Position numbers and translations under genes: made by a program. The notes beneath the pieces are model-generated. The model was not told the origin of the DNA. It made no database searches and was given only the letters and a program-made list of their open reading frames with translations. Below, one piece after another: positions 26,101 to 34,918 of a stretch of DNA of 64,000 bases. Numbering within the stretch: the first letter of the stretch is position 1; every line of letters begins with the position of its first letter. The stretch lies in the NCBI GenBank assembly GCA_038229415.1, contig JBBROM010000003.1:310001-374000 (forward strand), read 5' to 3'. Source of the DNA: JANXUR01 sp038229415 (lineage in GTDB: Bacteria > Acidobacteriota > Terriglobia > Terriglobales > Acidobacteriaceae).

Positions 26101-26176
26101 CATCGTCGTTACTTCCACGGGAACCGGCGTCACCGCGCCGACTCACTCCGTCAGTCTGACGCTGGTGGTTCAGTAA
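23132..26176 (+). CDS. Large secreted FG-GAP/VCBS repeat protein with split Ig-like tail
   Basis: 1014 residues with a signal peptide (MNKHLAFAAALLLASFPAFA). From about residue 100 to 830 it has about 14 FG-GAP units, each with a calcium-loop motif such as DFNGDGK, DLNGDHK or DINNDGA, giving one or two beta-propellers. An Ig-like domain follows (YTLAAATSTATVTAGSSANY to CSFSPSSI). It is interrupted at about 925-971 by a hydrophobic stretch ending GFGRKQRRR, then a second hydrophobic stretch ending in a lipobox-like LVGC (C971). The last strand (YTIVVTSTGTG to VSLTLVV) follows. Probably a surface or adhesin-like protein. It is monocistronic with a terminator downstream. Confidence 0.9.
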   Translation: MNKHLAFAAALLLASFPAFAGTGQLSPSSQFHLRFTRPAAKMGPKTVARRIKAAKPGPLCAVKTPKASKNSLKPTNSETRHTNVAAVAPGFVGASQIPLSGTNDDYTSPVMGDFNGDGKMDAAQVVFNSDCGGDNFSLSVVLSNGNGTFQAAQLTPMPNNLDDALAVADLNGDHKDDIVVLHTTEPASVDLLLSNGDGTFAAPVNYSVSDVSVNGGVLADIDADGKLDILAVDNSTPAKVITLPGNGDGTFQAATQLTTLADAAPGQLLFADLNGNGKLDIEGNRQGQAVVYLATSSGFADPVLLDTPNGVHDACTDSLGDLTGDGRAEIVSSNCGDDSITVYVNNGDGSFQTGVYYAVAGNVAADSPGLLFNISALIADADGDGKADIISTNYNGADVTILHGNGDGTVVVPTVGYATGGYPFAPALVADFNGDGLPDLLVQDDAFSLVYLQGYGDGTFRAANDYYGPTSGIPFTPNFGISIATADFNGDGIQDVVMGQYADPSLGVTVFLGNPDGSLQPGVNYGSGGTMFFVTVCDFNGDHKPDIAATDIASGVVQVFMGNGDGTFTLGGAFPTDSAGDPNPITVAAGDFNHDGNIDLAIANANNGNVAILLGDGTGAFSPPTTYSVGDNIAQMTVADLNQDGYLDIVAVVSDEGNVVVFLGNTDNSGTFQPGNDVSIPFNFLSYAAVGDLNGDGKPDLAITSEDSSLPGVIIALGNGDGTFQPATLFPTTLQDTTNYDICPYAVKIADIDLDGIPDVVVTNSNLATVSVLLGLGDGTLSSTPVEFPAGGYTFDLAITDINNDGALDFITADDDFAGVTVSLNTRGSKTLPDYTLAAATSTATVTAGSSANYSLLLAGTNGYNGTITFTCSGLPALAACSFSPSSIVAQGKRILATAVTITTTATTTAGLSRPAGPQSGNSAPVLAASLGGLGLFGLMFAGFGRKQRRRQMFVLLGCLLVLITLTLVGCGRDSDDVHTTPGTAAGNYTIVVTSTGTGVTAPTHSVSLTLVVQ

Positions 26177-26567
26177 AAGCGCAGTAAGCATGTAGTACGA
26201 CTAAAGAGACGGCCGGGACACCCCGGTCGTCTCTGTGTTTAGCGACGAACCTTCCACGCGAATTTTCCTCCCCACTTTTCCAGTTTCGCTGTATATTCGC
26301 CTTAAGTCAAAGCAAATTGCAAATAATCGCTGCGTCGGTTCCATTTTGGGATTTGCTTGTCATCTCGAAGGCCCGCTTTTTGGCGCGAGGGATATGCATT
26401 CGTCGCGAGTGAATTTTGAAAAAATCGGAAGGCCTCGCTGGCAGTGGTTGTGCAGCGGAAAGTCACAAGATTTCCGAGCCGTTTATCCGCAATCTTCGGA
26501 TTGAGATTCGCCGCCATAAGAGCGAAAATTTTGGCTTGTTGAAACGCTCGAAAAGGAAGTAAATTCT
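26177..26567. other. Gap between the FG-GAP gene and dnaB
   Basis: Holds the terminator at 26205-26240 and about 320 bases of leader before dnaB. An AT-rich CTGTATATTC at about 26289 could be part of a dnaB promoter, but I see no clear -35 partner. No gene is recognised. Confidence 0.4.
26205..26240 (+). terminator. Rho-independent terminator
   Basis: AGAGACGGCCGGG (26205-26217), a short loop, CCCGGTCGTCTCT (26222-26234), with one G-T pair, followed by GTGTTT. It ends the FG-GAP gene transcript. Confidence 0.75.
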
Positions 26568-27986
26568 TTGGCCACGATTGACTCCGGAATCGCCAGCAGC
26601 ATGCCCGCCAATGTGGACGCCGAGCGCTCCATTCTCGGCGCCATTCTGATTGAAAACAGCGCCTACTACGAAGCCGCGTCCACGCTCAAAGCGGACGACT
26701 TCTTCCTCGACTCGCATCGCCGCATCTTCGAGCGCTCCGCCGAGCTGCTGAATCGCAATGTTGCGGTGGATCTGGTCACACTCAGCGAGGCGCTGGTCAT
26801 CAAGAAGGAACTCGAAGCAATCGGCGGCGTCACCTACCTGGCGAGCCTCACCGACGGCCTGCCGCGCCGTCCCAACATCGCCCACTACATCCAGATTGTG
26901 AAGGACAAGTCGCTGCTGCGCGGCCTGATCCATGCTGCGAACGCTGCAGCGGCCCGCGCCAGCGAGCAGGCCGAGGACGCCACCACGATCCTGAACGAAG
27001 CGCAAGAGGCCATCTTCCGCGTCAGCGACCAGCGGGCTGGTCGCGGACTGGAAAACTTCGACACCATCTTCAAGGGCCGATACGACTCGCTGCACGATCT
27101 GATGGATAGCGGCAGCGCCATCACAGGGCTGGAAACACACTTTGTGGACCTCGACCGCATGACCAGCGGCCTGCAGCCCAGCGACCTGGTGATTATTGCC
27201 GCCCGGCCTTCCATGGGTAAGACCGCATTCGCCATCAATATCGCCGAGAACGCGGCCATTGCCAAGGACCCCATCACGGGTGCCCCTAAGGCCGCCAAGA
27301 CGGTGGCGATTTTCTCGCTGGAAATGTCTCGCGAAGCCCTGCTGCTGCGCCTGCTCTGCTCGAACGCCAAAGTGGATTCGCACAAGCTCAGAACCGGATT
27401 TCTGCCCAAGAGTGAGTTCGCCAAGCTGGCACAAGCCTATGCCGATCTCGCAGAGGCCCCGCTGTTTATTGACGACACCCCGGGCATTTCGCTGCCAGAG
27501 ATGCGCGCCAAGCTGCGTCAGTTGAAGCAGCGCCACGGCTCACTCGACCTGATCGTGGTGGACTATCTACAGCTCTGCACCGCCACTGCGCCGGGCGGTC
27601 GCCGGTATGAGAACCGGACGCAGGAAGTTTCCGCTATCTCCCGTGGATTGAAGGCGTTAGCCAAAGACATGAACGTGCCACTGATCGCCCTTTCGCAGCT
27701 CAGCCGCGCCACGGAAATGCGCGGCTCGAAGAAGGAATCGTCGGAGCCAAAGCTCAGCGATCTGCGCGAATCGGGCGCCATTGAACAGGACGCCGATTTG
27801 GTGGGCTTTCTCTACCGCCCTGAAGTCTACGACCGCGAAGACCCTGAATTAAAAGGAGTTGCGAAGCTCATCATCGCTAAACAGCGCAACGGGCCGACCG
27901 GAAACGTCCACTTGGCCTTTATGCACGCGTTTACTCGGTTTGAGTCGTCCGTGGCTCCGCACGGTGACCCCGGCGGAGGCGAATAG
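26568..27986 (+). CDS. dnaB: Replicative DNA helicase DnaB
   Basis: 472 residues; the hexameric 5'-3' helicase of the replication fork. The N-terminal DnaB domain (PANVDAERSILGAILIEN to SLTDGLPRR) interacts with primase. The RecA-like domain has Walker A ARPSMGKTAFA near residue 213, the FSLEMSREALLLRLL helix, Walker B LIVVDYLQL near 328, and the DLRESGAIEQDADLVGFLYR motif. The start is a TTG preceded by an AAGGAAG ribosome site. No in-frame intein or insert is present, and the C-terminus is standard. Confidence 0.96.
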   Translation: MATIDSGIASSMPANVDAERSILGAILIENSAYYEAASTLKADDFFLDSHRRIFERSAELLNRNVAVDLVTLSEALVIKKELEAIGGVTYLASLTDGLPRRPNIAHYIQIVKDKSLLRGLIHAANAAAARASEQAEDATTILNEAQEAIFRVSDQRAGRGLENFDTIFKGRYDSLHDLMDSGSAITGLETHFVDLDRMTSGLQPSDLVIIAARPSMGKTAFAINIAENAAIAKDPITGAPKAAKTVAIFSLEMSREALLLRLLCSNAKVDSHKLRTGFLPKSEFAKLAQAYADLAEAPLFIDDTPGISLPEMRAKLRQLKQRHGSLDLIVVDYLQLCTATAPGGRRYENRTQEVSAISRGLKALAKDMNVPLIALSQLSRATEMRGSKKESSEPKLSDLRESGAIEQDADLVGFLYRPEVYDREDPELKGVAKLIIAKQRNGPTGNVHLAFMHAFTRFESSVAPHGDPGGGE

Positions 27987-28536
27987 GGCGAATTCGCAGT
28001 CGGATTGCAGCTAGATTGGGGCAAGCTTACAACGTTTTTCAGGCGGTGTTACGCATCCGCATTTGCCTGTGGAAAAATCTGTGGACGCGCATTCCAGTTT
28101 TACTGGGTGGTAAACGGCGACGCATAAATTCGCGATAGTCCCCGTAAATTTTACGGAATATATTCCCTTATTTTTCAATCGTTTACCAGTGATTGTAATA
28201 ATCCTTTCATATTTCTTTCGCAAGCCCTTGCAATTTCTTGCAACTTCGGGATTTGCACAAAACCGCTATGACGGTTGTGCGAAAATTGATGCTTTTGCGG
28301 GCGATTCTGGCGTCCTTTGCCAGATGATTACCAAACAGTTAATGACCCGTAGGTCACTTGGCAGCAAGGCTGCCGCTCCACACTGGCAGCCGCAACCGCA
28401 TGGATGCTGGACATTCTCTGATAGCGTGAGGAATCGTCCTTCGCACGAACGGGCAGAGATAGGCGATAGGAGAAATGGCGAGTGCGTTGAGGGTTGGCTG
28501 ATTTCGACGGAATGCAGCGGTAGGAGGAAAACTGCG
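27987..28536. other. AT-rich gap after dnaB with dyads and CCACA words
   Basis: 550 bases with no gene. Two DnaA-box-like words (TGTGGAAAA and TGTGGACGC) occur at about 28069-28090. They are followed by an AT-rich stretch (about 28125-28260) with the perfect dyad CCGTAAA-T-TTTACGG (28142-28156) and AACCG-N6-CGGTT (28261-28276). The right part, before the DUF2277 gene, shows nothing. Confidence 0.4.
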
Positions 28537-28812
28537 ATGTGCCGAAACATCAGAACGTTATTCAACTTTGAGCCACCTGCCACCGACGCGGAGATTCGCG
28601 CCGCGTCGCTCCAGTTCGTGCGCAAGATCAGCGGGATGAACTCGCCGTCGCAGGCCAACGCCAGCGCGTTTGCTCTTGCGGTGGAGGTGGTTACAAATGC
28701 CTCCACGCAACTGCTGCGCTCTATGGATACAAGCGCATCGCCGAAAAATCGCGAGGAAGAAGCCGCGAAAGCGAGGGCGCTGAATTCGGAGCGATTTGGT
28801 GTGGCGGGGTAA
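28537..28812 (+). CDS. DUF2277 family protein
   Basis: 91 residues. The start MCRNIRTLFNFEPPATDAEIRAASLQFVRK matches the small DUF2277 family, which always begins MCRNIxTLFNFxPPAT and ends near an ERFG motif (here SERFGVAG). An AGGAGG ribosome site lies just upstream of the ATG at 28537; the longer open frame back to 28189 has no support. It is cytoplasmic and all-helical, of unknown function. C2 and the following basic residues are invariant in the family as I remember it. Confidence 0.88.
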   Translation: MCRNIRTLFNFEPPATDAEIRAASLQFVRKISGMNSPSQANASAFALAVEVVTNASTQLLRSMDTSASPKNREEEAAKARALNSERFGVAG

Positions 28813-29053
28813 GCGGCTCATGTTGAGTGAATATCGCTCACAATGACGAATCTCTCCCCTTGGTTTCATATGCCCTTCGCTGTTAGCCATCGCGCTAGTG
28901 CTCTCCTAATAGCAAATTGAGCAATCAAGCTCAGACGCCCCACTACACTTCCATTCAGACTGATAACAAGCAGCACTCCATAAAGTCACCCGGACGCCCG
29001 GCAGGAAGGCGCGTTTGTGTGCTGTCCGCGATTCCTGCAGGAGAAAGCACAAA

Positions 29054-30160
29054 ATGCGTATCACTCGTTCGGTTCGTGTACTTTTATTCGCCATGATCGT
29101 GATGGCCACATCGGCGTTATCGTTCGCCCAAATCGGAATATCTATCCGAATTGGCCCACCCATATTGCGCGTTTATCAACAGCCGCAGATTCCCGCCGAA
29201 GGCTATCTTTGGACGCCGGGCTACTGGGCCTACGGCGAAGACGGCTACTTCTGGGTTGATGGAGAATGGGTCCTGCCCCCCGAGGAGGGCCTGCTTTGGA
29301 CTCCGCCTTACTGGGGCTGGGGTAATGATGCTTACTTGTTCCACGAAGGCTATTGGGGCTCATCGGTCGGCTTCTATGGGGGCATTTGTTACGGCTTCGG
29401 CTATTGCGGTGAAGGCTACTATGGTGGCCGCTGGGAAAATCATCGCTTCTTCTACAACCGGGAAGCGAACAACGTGGGCAGCGTGAACATTCACAATGTC
29501 TATAACGAGCGAATCATCGTGAACAACGACAACCGCGTCAGTTACAACGGCGGCAACGGCGGCGTTACGGCCCGCGCAACGCCCCAGCAGCAGGCTGCGG
29601 AACAAGGGAGACATGTGCAGCCGGTTGCGGCGCAAATGCAGCATGCTCAAGCCGCGCGCAGCAACCCCGCAGCGCGGGCCCCTGCCGACCACGGCAATCC
29701 CGCGCCAGCGCCGAACCTGAATCACGGCAATCCGGGCAACAACGGCAACCCTAACCACAACGCCACAAATGAAGGCGCGAATCCAGCTGTGAAAGAAGCA
29801 GGACCGCGTCCTGACATGACCCACCCGAAGGACACGCCCGCCGCCGAGCGCCCGGCCCCTCCGAACACCGGCAACCCCAAGCGCGATCAGCAGTATCTCC
29901 GGCAGCAGCAGAGCCTGAGTGCGAAGCAGGATCAACAACGCCAGCAGATGCAGCAGAAGCAGGATCGGGAGCGCCAGAAGATGACGCAACAGAAAGCGCC
30001 GGAGGCCCAGACCCAGCAGATGGAGCAACGCCATCAACAGCAGACCCAGCAGATGGAACAGAAACACACGCAGCAACAGCAGCAAATGCAGAATAAGCAG
30101 CAGCCTCGTGGCCAGCAGCCGCCGAAAGCAGAGCCCAAGGCTGAAACCCCAAAGAGCTAA
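29054..30160 (+). CDS. Secreted YxWxPGYW-repeat protein with Gln-rich tail
   Basis: 368 residues from an ATG 11 bases after GGAG. Signal peptide MRITRSVRVLLFAMIVMATS, cleaved after SFA. Residues 45-115 hold repeated aromatic motifs (YLWTPGYW, YFWVDGEWV, LLWTPPYWGWG, HEGYWG) of the YXWGXW/BcpO-like family found in many envelope proteins. Asn/Pro/Gly-rich low complexity follows, then a Gln-rich coiled segment (about 280-350, QQRQQMQQKQDRERQKM) with heptad-like charges. The function is unknown; an envelope or matrix role is a guess. Own terminator. Confidence 0.85.
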   Translation: MRITRSVRVLLFAMIVMATSALSFAQIGISIRIGPPILRVYQQPQIPAEGYLWTPGYWAYGEDGYFWVDGEWVLPPEEGLLWTPPYWGWGNDAYLFHEGYWGSSVGFYGGICYGFGYCGEGYYGGRWENHRFFYNREANNVGSVNIHNVYNERIIVNNDNRVSYNGGNGGVTARATPQQQAAEQGRHVQPVAAQMQHAQAARSNPAARAPADHGNPAPAPNLNHGNPGNNGNPNHNATNEGANPAVKEAGPRPDMTHPKDTPAAERPAPPNTGNPKRDQQYLRQQQSLSAKQDQQRQQMQQKQDRERQKMTQQKAPEAQTQQMEQRHQQQTQQMEQKHTQQQQQMQNKQQPRGQQPPKAEPKAETPKS

Positions 30161-30196
30161 CTAATCCCAGAGCCAGGCAACCCAGCCCGGTACTTC

Positions 30197-30232
30197 AAAA
30201 GGCGACAGGGGAAATTCCCTGTTGCCTTTTTG
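30197..30232. terminator. Bidirectional terminator
   Basis: AAAAGGCGACAGGG (30197-30210), a 7-base loop, CCCTGTTGCCTTTT (30218-30231), with one G-T pair and T-runs on both strands. It separates the convergent 29054-30160 gene and lepA. Confidence 0.8.
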
Positions 30233-30367
30233 TCTTCGCAGCGCTTCTGCTTCTGCTGAAGTTTAATAATTATCAGGACAATCGGAGTGCGGGTTGAGTG
30301 ACAAGAAAAAAATGGAACTACAAACTCGACTCAGGTGAGACTTCGGAGTAGGTCGCGCCGGGGCCGC

Positions 30368-32176
<1,809 letters not shown>

Positions 32177-32311
32177 AGTGGCAAAGTTGGCAAAAAAGCT
32201 TGCAAGTTTGAGCGGGTGAACGCGCGAAAAAACTGTGGGCTAATGCCTGATTCTAACAGAGGAGCGCGTGTCTAAAGTCCTCTGAAGTGCAAGCGGGATG
32301 CGTGTCGAGCC

Positions 32312-32317
32312 TATAAT
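32312..32317 (+). promoter_or_regulatory. Consensus -10 box TATAAT
   Basis: A perfect TATAAT ends 8 bases before the GTG at 32326, so a transcript starting at the usual distance would begin at or within a base or two of that codon. This suggests a leaderless mRNA. No good -35 is visible 16-18 bases upstream (TGCAAG at best). Confidence 0.5.
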
Positions 32318-32325
32318 TGCGGATC

Positions 32326-33162
32326 GTGATCCTCGATCCCGCCCTGATCGTTTCTCCATTTCCTGTGTACATCTCCGTGTTTGGCCTTTGGTGGATTCAT
32401 CCGCACGTATTCTTCGAGCTACTAGCATATGCCGTGGGCTTTCGCTTGTATCTGTACCTGCGGCGGCGCAGCGGGGATGCGATTCCCTTGCTGCAACGTT
32501 GGATGATGGTGGCGTCGGCAACTGCGGGTGCGGCACTGGGCGCGCGACTCGTGGCGTTGCTGGAGGATCCAGCGGCGACATGGCAGTGGCTGCTGCATCC
32601 GGCAGTTGGGGCAGTGAGCTTGATGACAGGCAAGAGCATCGTTGGGGCGCTCGCCGGTGGTTTGATTGCGGTGGAGTTGGTGAAACGCACGATCGGACTG
32701 CGCGACTCGACCGGCGACTTGTATGCGATTCCGCTGGCGGTGGGCATAGCGATTGGTCGCATCGGCTGTTTTCTGACGGGCCTCGCGGACGATACTTATG
32801 GTGTGGCTACATCGTTGCCATGGGGCGTGGATTTTGGCGATGGTGTTCGTCGGCATCCCACGCAGATCTACGAGATCGTGTTTCTGCTGGCGCTGGTGCC
32901 AGTGTTGCTGCGGATGATGCGACCGCTTTCTGCAAACGTAGACTCAGTGGGTACGCTGCGTCGCGGTGACGTGTTCAAGGTGTTCATGGTTGCGTATATG
33001 GGAATTCGCTTGTTGGTGGATTTTCTTAAGCCCTATCCACGTCTAGCGTTGGGGCTCGGCGGAATTCAGTGGGTGTGCGTGCTGGTATTGATCTATTATG
33101 CGAAGGATGTGGCACGCTGGTGTGGTGCAGACGCAATGAGTCACGAGGAGCGAAGCCGATGA
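32326..33162 (+). CDS. Divergent Lgt-like diacylglyceryl transferase paralogue
   Basis: About 278 residues with 6-7 membrane segments. It belongs to the prolipoprotein diacylglyceryl transferase fold: GARLVALL, AGGLIAVELV, AIGRIGCFLTGL near residue 145, WGVDFGDGVRRHPTQIYE near 177, and IRLLVDFLK. Compared with E. coli Lgt, the His of FHGGL is Ala, the Asn of GRxGNF is Cys and the Glu of NGE is lost, while GR, HPxQxYE and the late Arg remain. It is therefore probably not the housekeeping lipoprotein enzyme. It overlaps the small membrane protein by ATGA and sits two genes before a Tes-like radical SAM enzyme, so a phosphatidylglycerol-linked lipid step is plausible but inferred. I take the GTG at 32326; a TTG at 32317 overlaps the -10 box. 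Confidence 0.78.
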   Translation: MILDPALIVSPFPVYISVFGLWWIHPHVFFELLAYAVGFRLYLYLRRRSGDAIPLLQRWMMVASATAGAALGARLVALLEDPAATWQWLLHPAVGAVSLMTGKSIVGALAGGLIAVELVKRTIGLRDSTGDLYAIPLAVGIAIGRIGCFLTGLADDTYGVATSLPWGVDFGDGVRRHPTQIYEIVFLLALVPVLLRMMRPLSANVDSVGTLRRGDVFKVFMVAYMGIRLLVDFLKPYPRLALGLGGIQWVCVLVLIYYAKDVARWCGADAMSHEERSR

Positions 33163-33476
33163 ACAATGTGGGGCAGGTTGTCTGGATTGTCGTGCTTTCA
33201 ACCGTGGTGACGGTTTGCGCGCTGATATCGCTGCTTTGTACGGCGTGTGGTGTGTATGGAATGTTCATAGGGCTCGGTCAAGTTGCACGAGGCGGCGCCG
33301 CGACCAGTTTCTTTATGCTGCTTATCTCGCTTCCATTCATCACCGGGTTCGGCTGGCTGGCGTGGTGGGGCGCGGGCAAAATCAAGCTGGAGCTGGCGGC
33401 ATTGCGCGGTGAGATACCCCCGGCCTCAACACCTCTGTCGGTGATTCCGCCGTCCGAGAAGTCTCCCCATGACTGA
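33159..33476 (+). CDS. Small two-helix membrane protein
   Basis: 105 residues with two membrane segments (VVWIVVLSTVVTVCALISLLC and ATSFFMLLISLPFITGFGWLAWWG), then a helix KIKLELAALRGE and a Pro/Ser-rich tail. The start is fixed by GAGGAG upstream and the ATGA overlap with the Lgt-like gene. Its stop lies 8 bases inside the following radical SAM gene. I do not recognise the family. The tight packing suggests an accessory subunit or membrane anchor of its neighbours. Confidence 0.8.
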   Translation: MNNVGQVVWIVVLSTVVTVCALISLLCTACGVYGMFIGLGQVARGGAATSFFMLLISLPFITGFGWLAWWGAGKIKLELAALRGEIPPASTPLSVIPPSEKSPHD

Positions 33477-34887
33477 CAAAGTTCGTCCCTATCTTTTCTA
33501 CGACGTTGCGATCTCGATCTGTTCGACCTGCTTTCAGAAGATCGAAGCTAAGACGGTGTTTGAAGATGGCTGTGTTTATCTGCTGAAGCGGTGTCCCCAG
33601 CATGGATTTGAGCGGGTGCTCATCGCCGATGACGTGGACTATTACAGGCGTTGCCGCGAAGTGTTCCTGAAGCCGCCGGAGATGCCGCTGGTGTACAACA
33701 CTCCCGTGAAGTATGGCTGCCCGTATGACTGCGGCCTGTGTACGGATCATGAGCAGCATTCGTGCCTCACGCTCGTGGAGATTTGCGACTATTGCAACCT
33801 GCGTTGTCCGGTGTGCTACGCATCGAGCGGGCCGGAGCGGCAGGAGTTCCGCAGCTTGGAGCAGATTGAGTTCATGCTGGACGCCGTTGTGCGCAATGAA
33901 GGGCATCCCGACGTGGTGCAACTTTCGGGCGGCGAGCCCACGATGCATCCCGACTTCTTCAAGATTGTAGAGACAGCTAAGGCGCGGCCGATTCGCCATT
34001 TGATGGTGAACACCAATGGTGTGCGCATTGCGCAGGATGCCGAGTTTGCCGCAAGGCTGGCCCAGATCAAGGACGACTTCGAAGTCTATCTGCAATTTGA
34101 TTCCATGCAGCGCAATCCGCTGATGGTGCTGCGAGGCGCGGATTTGCGTTCGATTCGCGAGAAGGCGCTGGAGCGCCTGAATCACTACAACATTTCCACC
34201 AATCTGGTAGTGACGCTACAGAAGGGGCTGAACGACGGCGAAATTGGCGCAATCATTGACTTCGCATTGCAGCAGCGCTGTGTGCGCGGGGTAACGCTGC
34301 AACCAATTCAGGATGCCGGACGGCTGGAGACTTTCAATCCAGCAACGGATCGGCTGACGTTGACCGAAGTTCGCCGCAAAGTGCTGGAACAGACGAAGGT
34401 GTTTGCTCCCGAGGATATTATTCCGGTGCCATGCCATCCAGATTCGCTTGCCATGGCCTATGCGTTGAAACTCGGGGGCAAGGTTACTCCGCTGACCTCG
34501 ATGATTCCCCCGGATGTGTTGATCAATGGTGCGCGCAACACTATGCTGTACGAGCAGGAGGAAGTGGTACGCAACAGCCTGTTCAAGCTGTTTTCCACGA
34601 ACCACTCGCCCCGCTCGGGTGCGAGCAGCCTGCGCGAATTGCTGTGCTGTTTGCCGAAGGTCTTGGTGCCGAAGAATCTCGGCTACGAGAACCTGTTCCG
34701 CGTGATCATCATGCAGTTCATTGACGCGCACTCGTTCGACGTGCGTTCGGTGAAGAAGACCTGCGTGCATATCGTGCATCCCGACGGCCGGTTGATTCCG
34801 TTCGATACCTACAACCTGTTCTATCGCGACGATCTGGAAAAGACGCGGCTCGCGCCACTACGCGAGAAGGCGATGCTAGCTCGCTGA
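33469..34887 (+). CDS. Multi-cluster radical SAM protein of the Tes (tetraether synthase) family
   Basis: 472 residues. The radical SAM motif is C109-x3-C113-x2-C116, with SGGEPTMHP after it. Ahead of it lies an N-terminal zinc-ribbon or rubredoxin-like part (C18-x2-C21, C35, C42PQHG) and a second C84-x3-C88-x2-C91 plus C99 (GCPYDCGLC then HSC). The C-terminus ends CVHIVHPDGRLIPFDTYNLFYR. This layout is that of archaeal MJ0619, shown to join two lipid tails into tetraethers, and of bacterial homologues long mislabelled as pterin methylases. It overlaps the preceding gene by 8 bases. Coupling of fatty-acyl tails into iso-diabolic-type membrane-spanning lipids is the inferred role; other C-C couplings or methylations are possible. 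Confidence 0.85.
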   Translation: MTDKVRPYLFYDVAISICSTCFQKIEAKTVFEDGCVYLLKRCPQHGFERVLIADDVDYYRRCREVFLKPPEMPLVYNTPVKYGCPYDCGLCTDHEQHSCLTLVEICDYCNLRCPVCYASSGPERQEFRSLEQIEFMLDAVVRNEGHPDVVQLSGGEPTMHPDFFKIVETAKARPIRHLMVNTNGVRIAQDAEFAARLAQIKDDFEVYLQFDSMQRNPLMVLRGADLRSIREKALERLNHYNISTNLVVTLQKGLNDGEIGAIIDFALQQRCVRGVTLQPIQDAGRLETFNPATDRLTLTEVRRKVLEQTKVFAPEDIIPVPCHPDSLAMAYALKLGGKVTPLTSMIPPDVLINGARNTMLYEQEEVVRNSLFKLFSTNHSPRSGASSLRELLCCLPKVLVPKNLGYENLFRVIIMQFIDAHSFDVRSVKKTCVHIVHPDGRLIPFDTYNLFYRDDLEKTRLAPLREKAMLAR

Positions 34888-34918
34888 TGTTTACGGCGAC
34901 CGTCTTCTACAATTCCTC

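Noticed and set aside
26463..27536. 357-codon minus-strand frame
   Set aside because: Antisense shadow of dnaB; no family features, and dnaB is certain.
33382..34185. 267-codon minus-strand frame
   Set aside because: Antisense to the Tes-like radical SAM gene, with no motif of its own.
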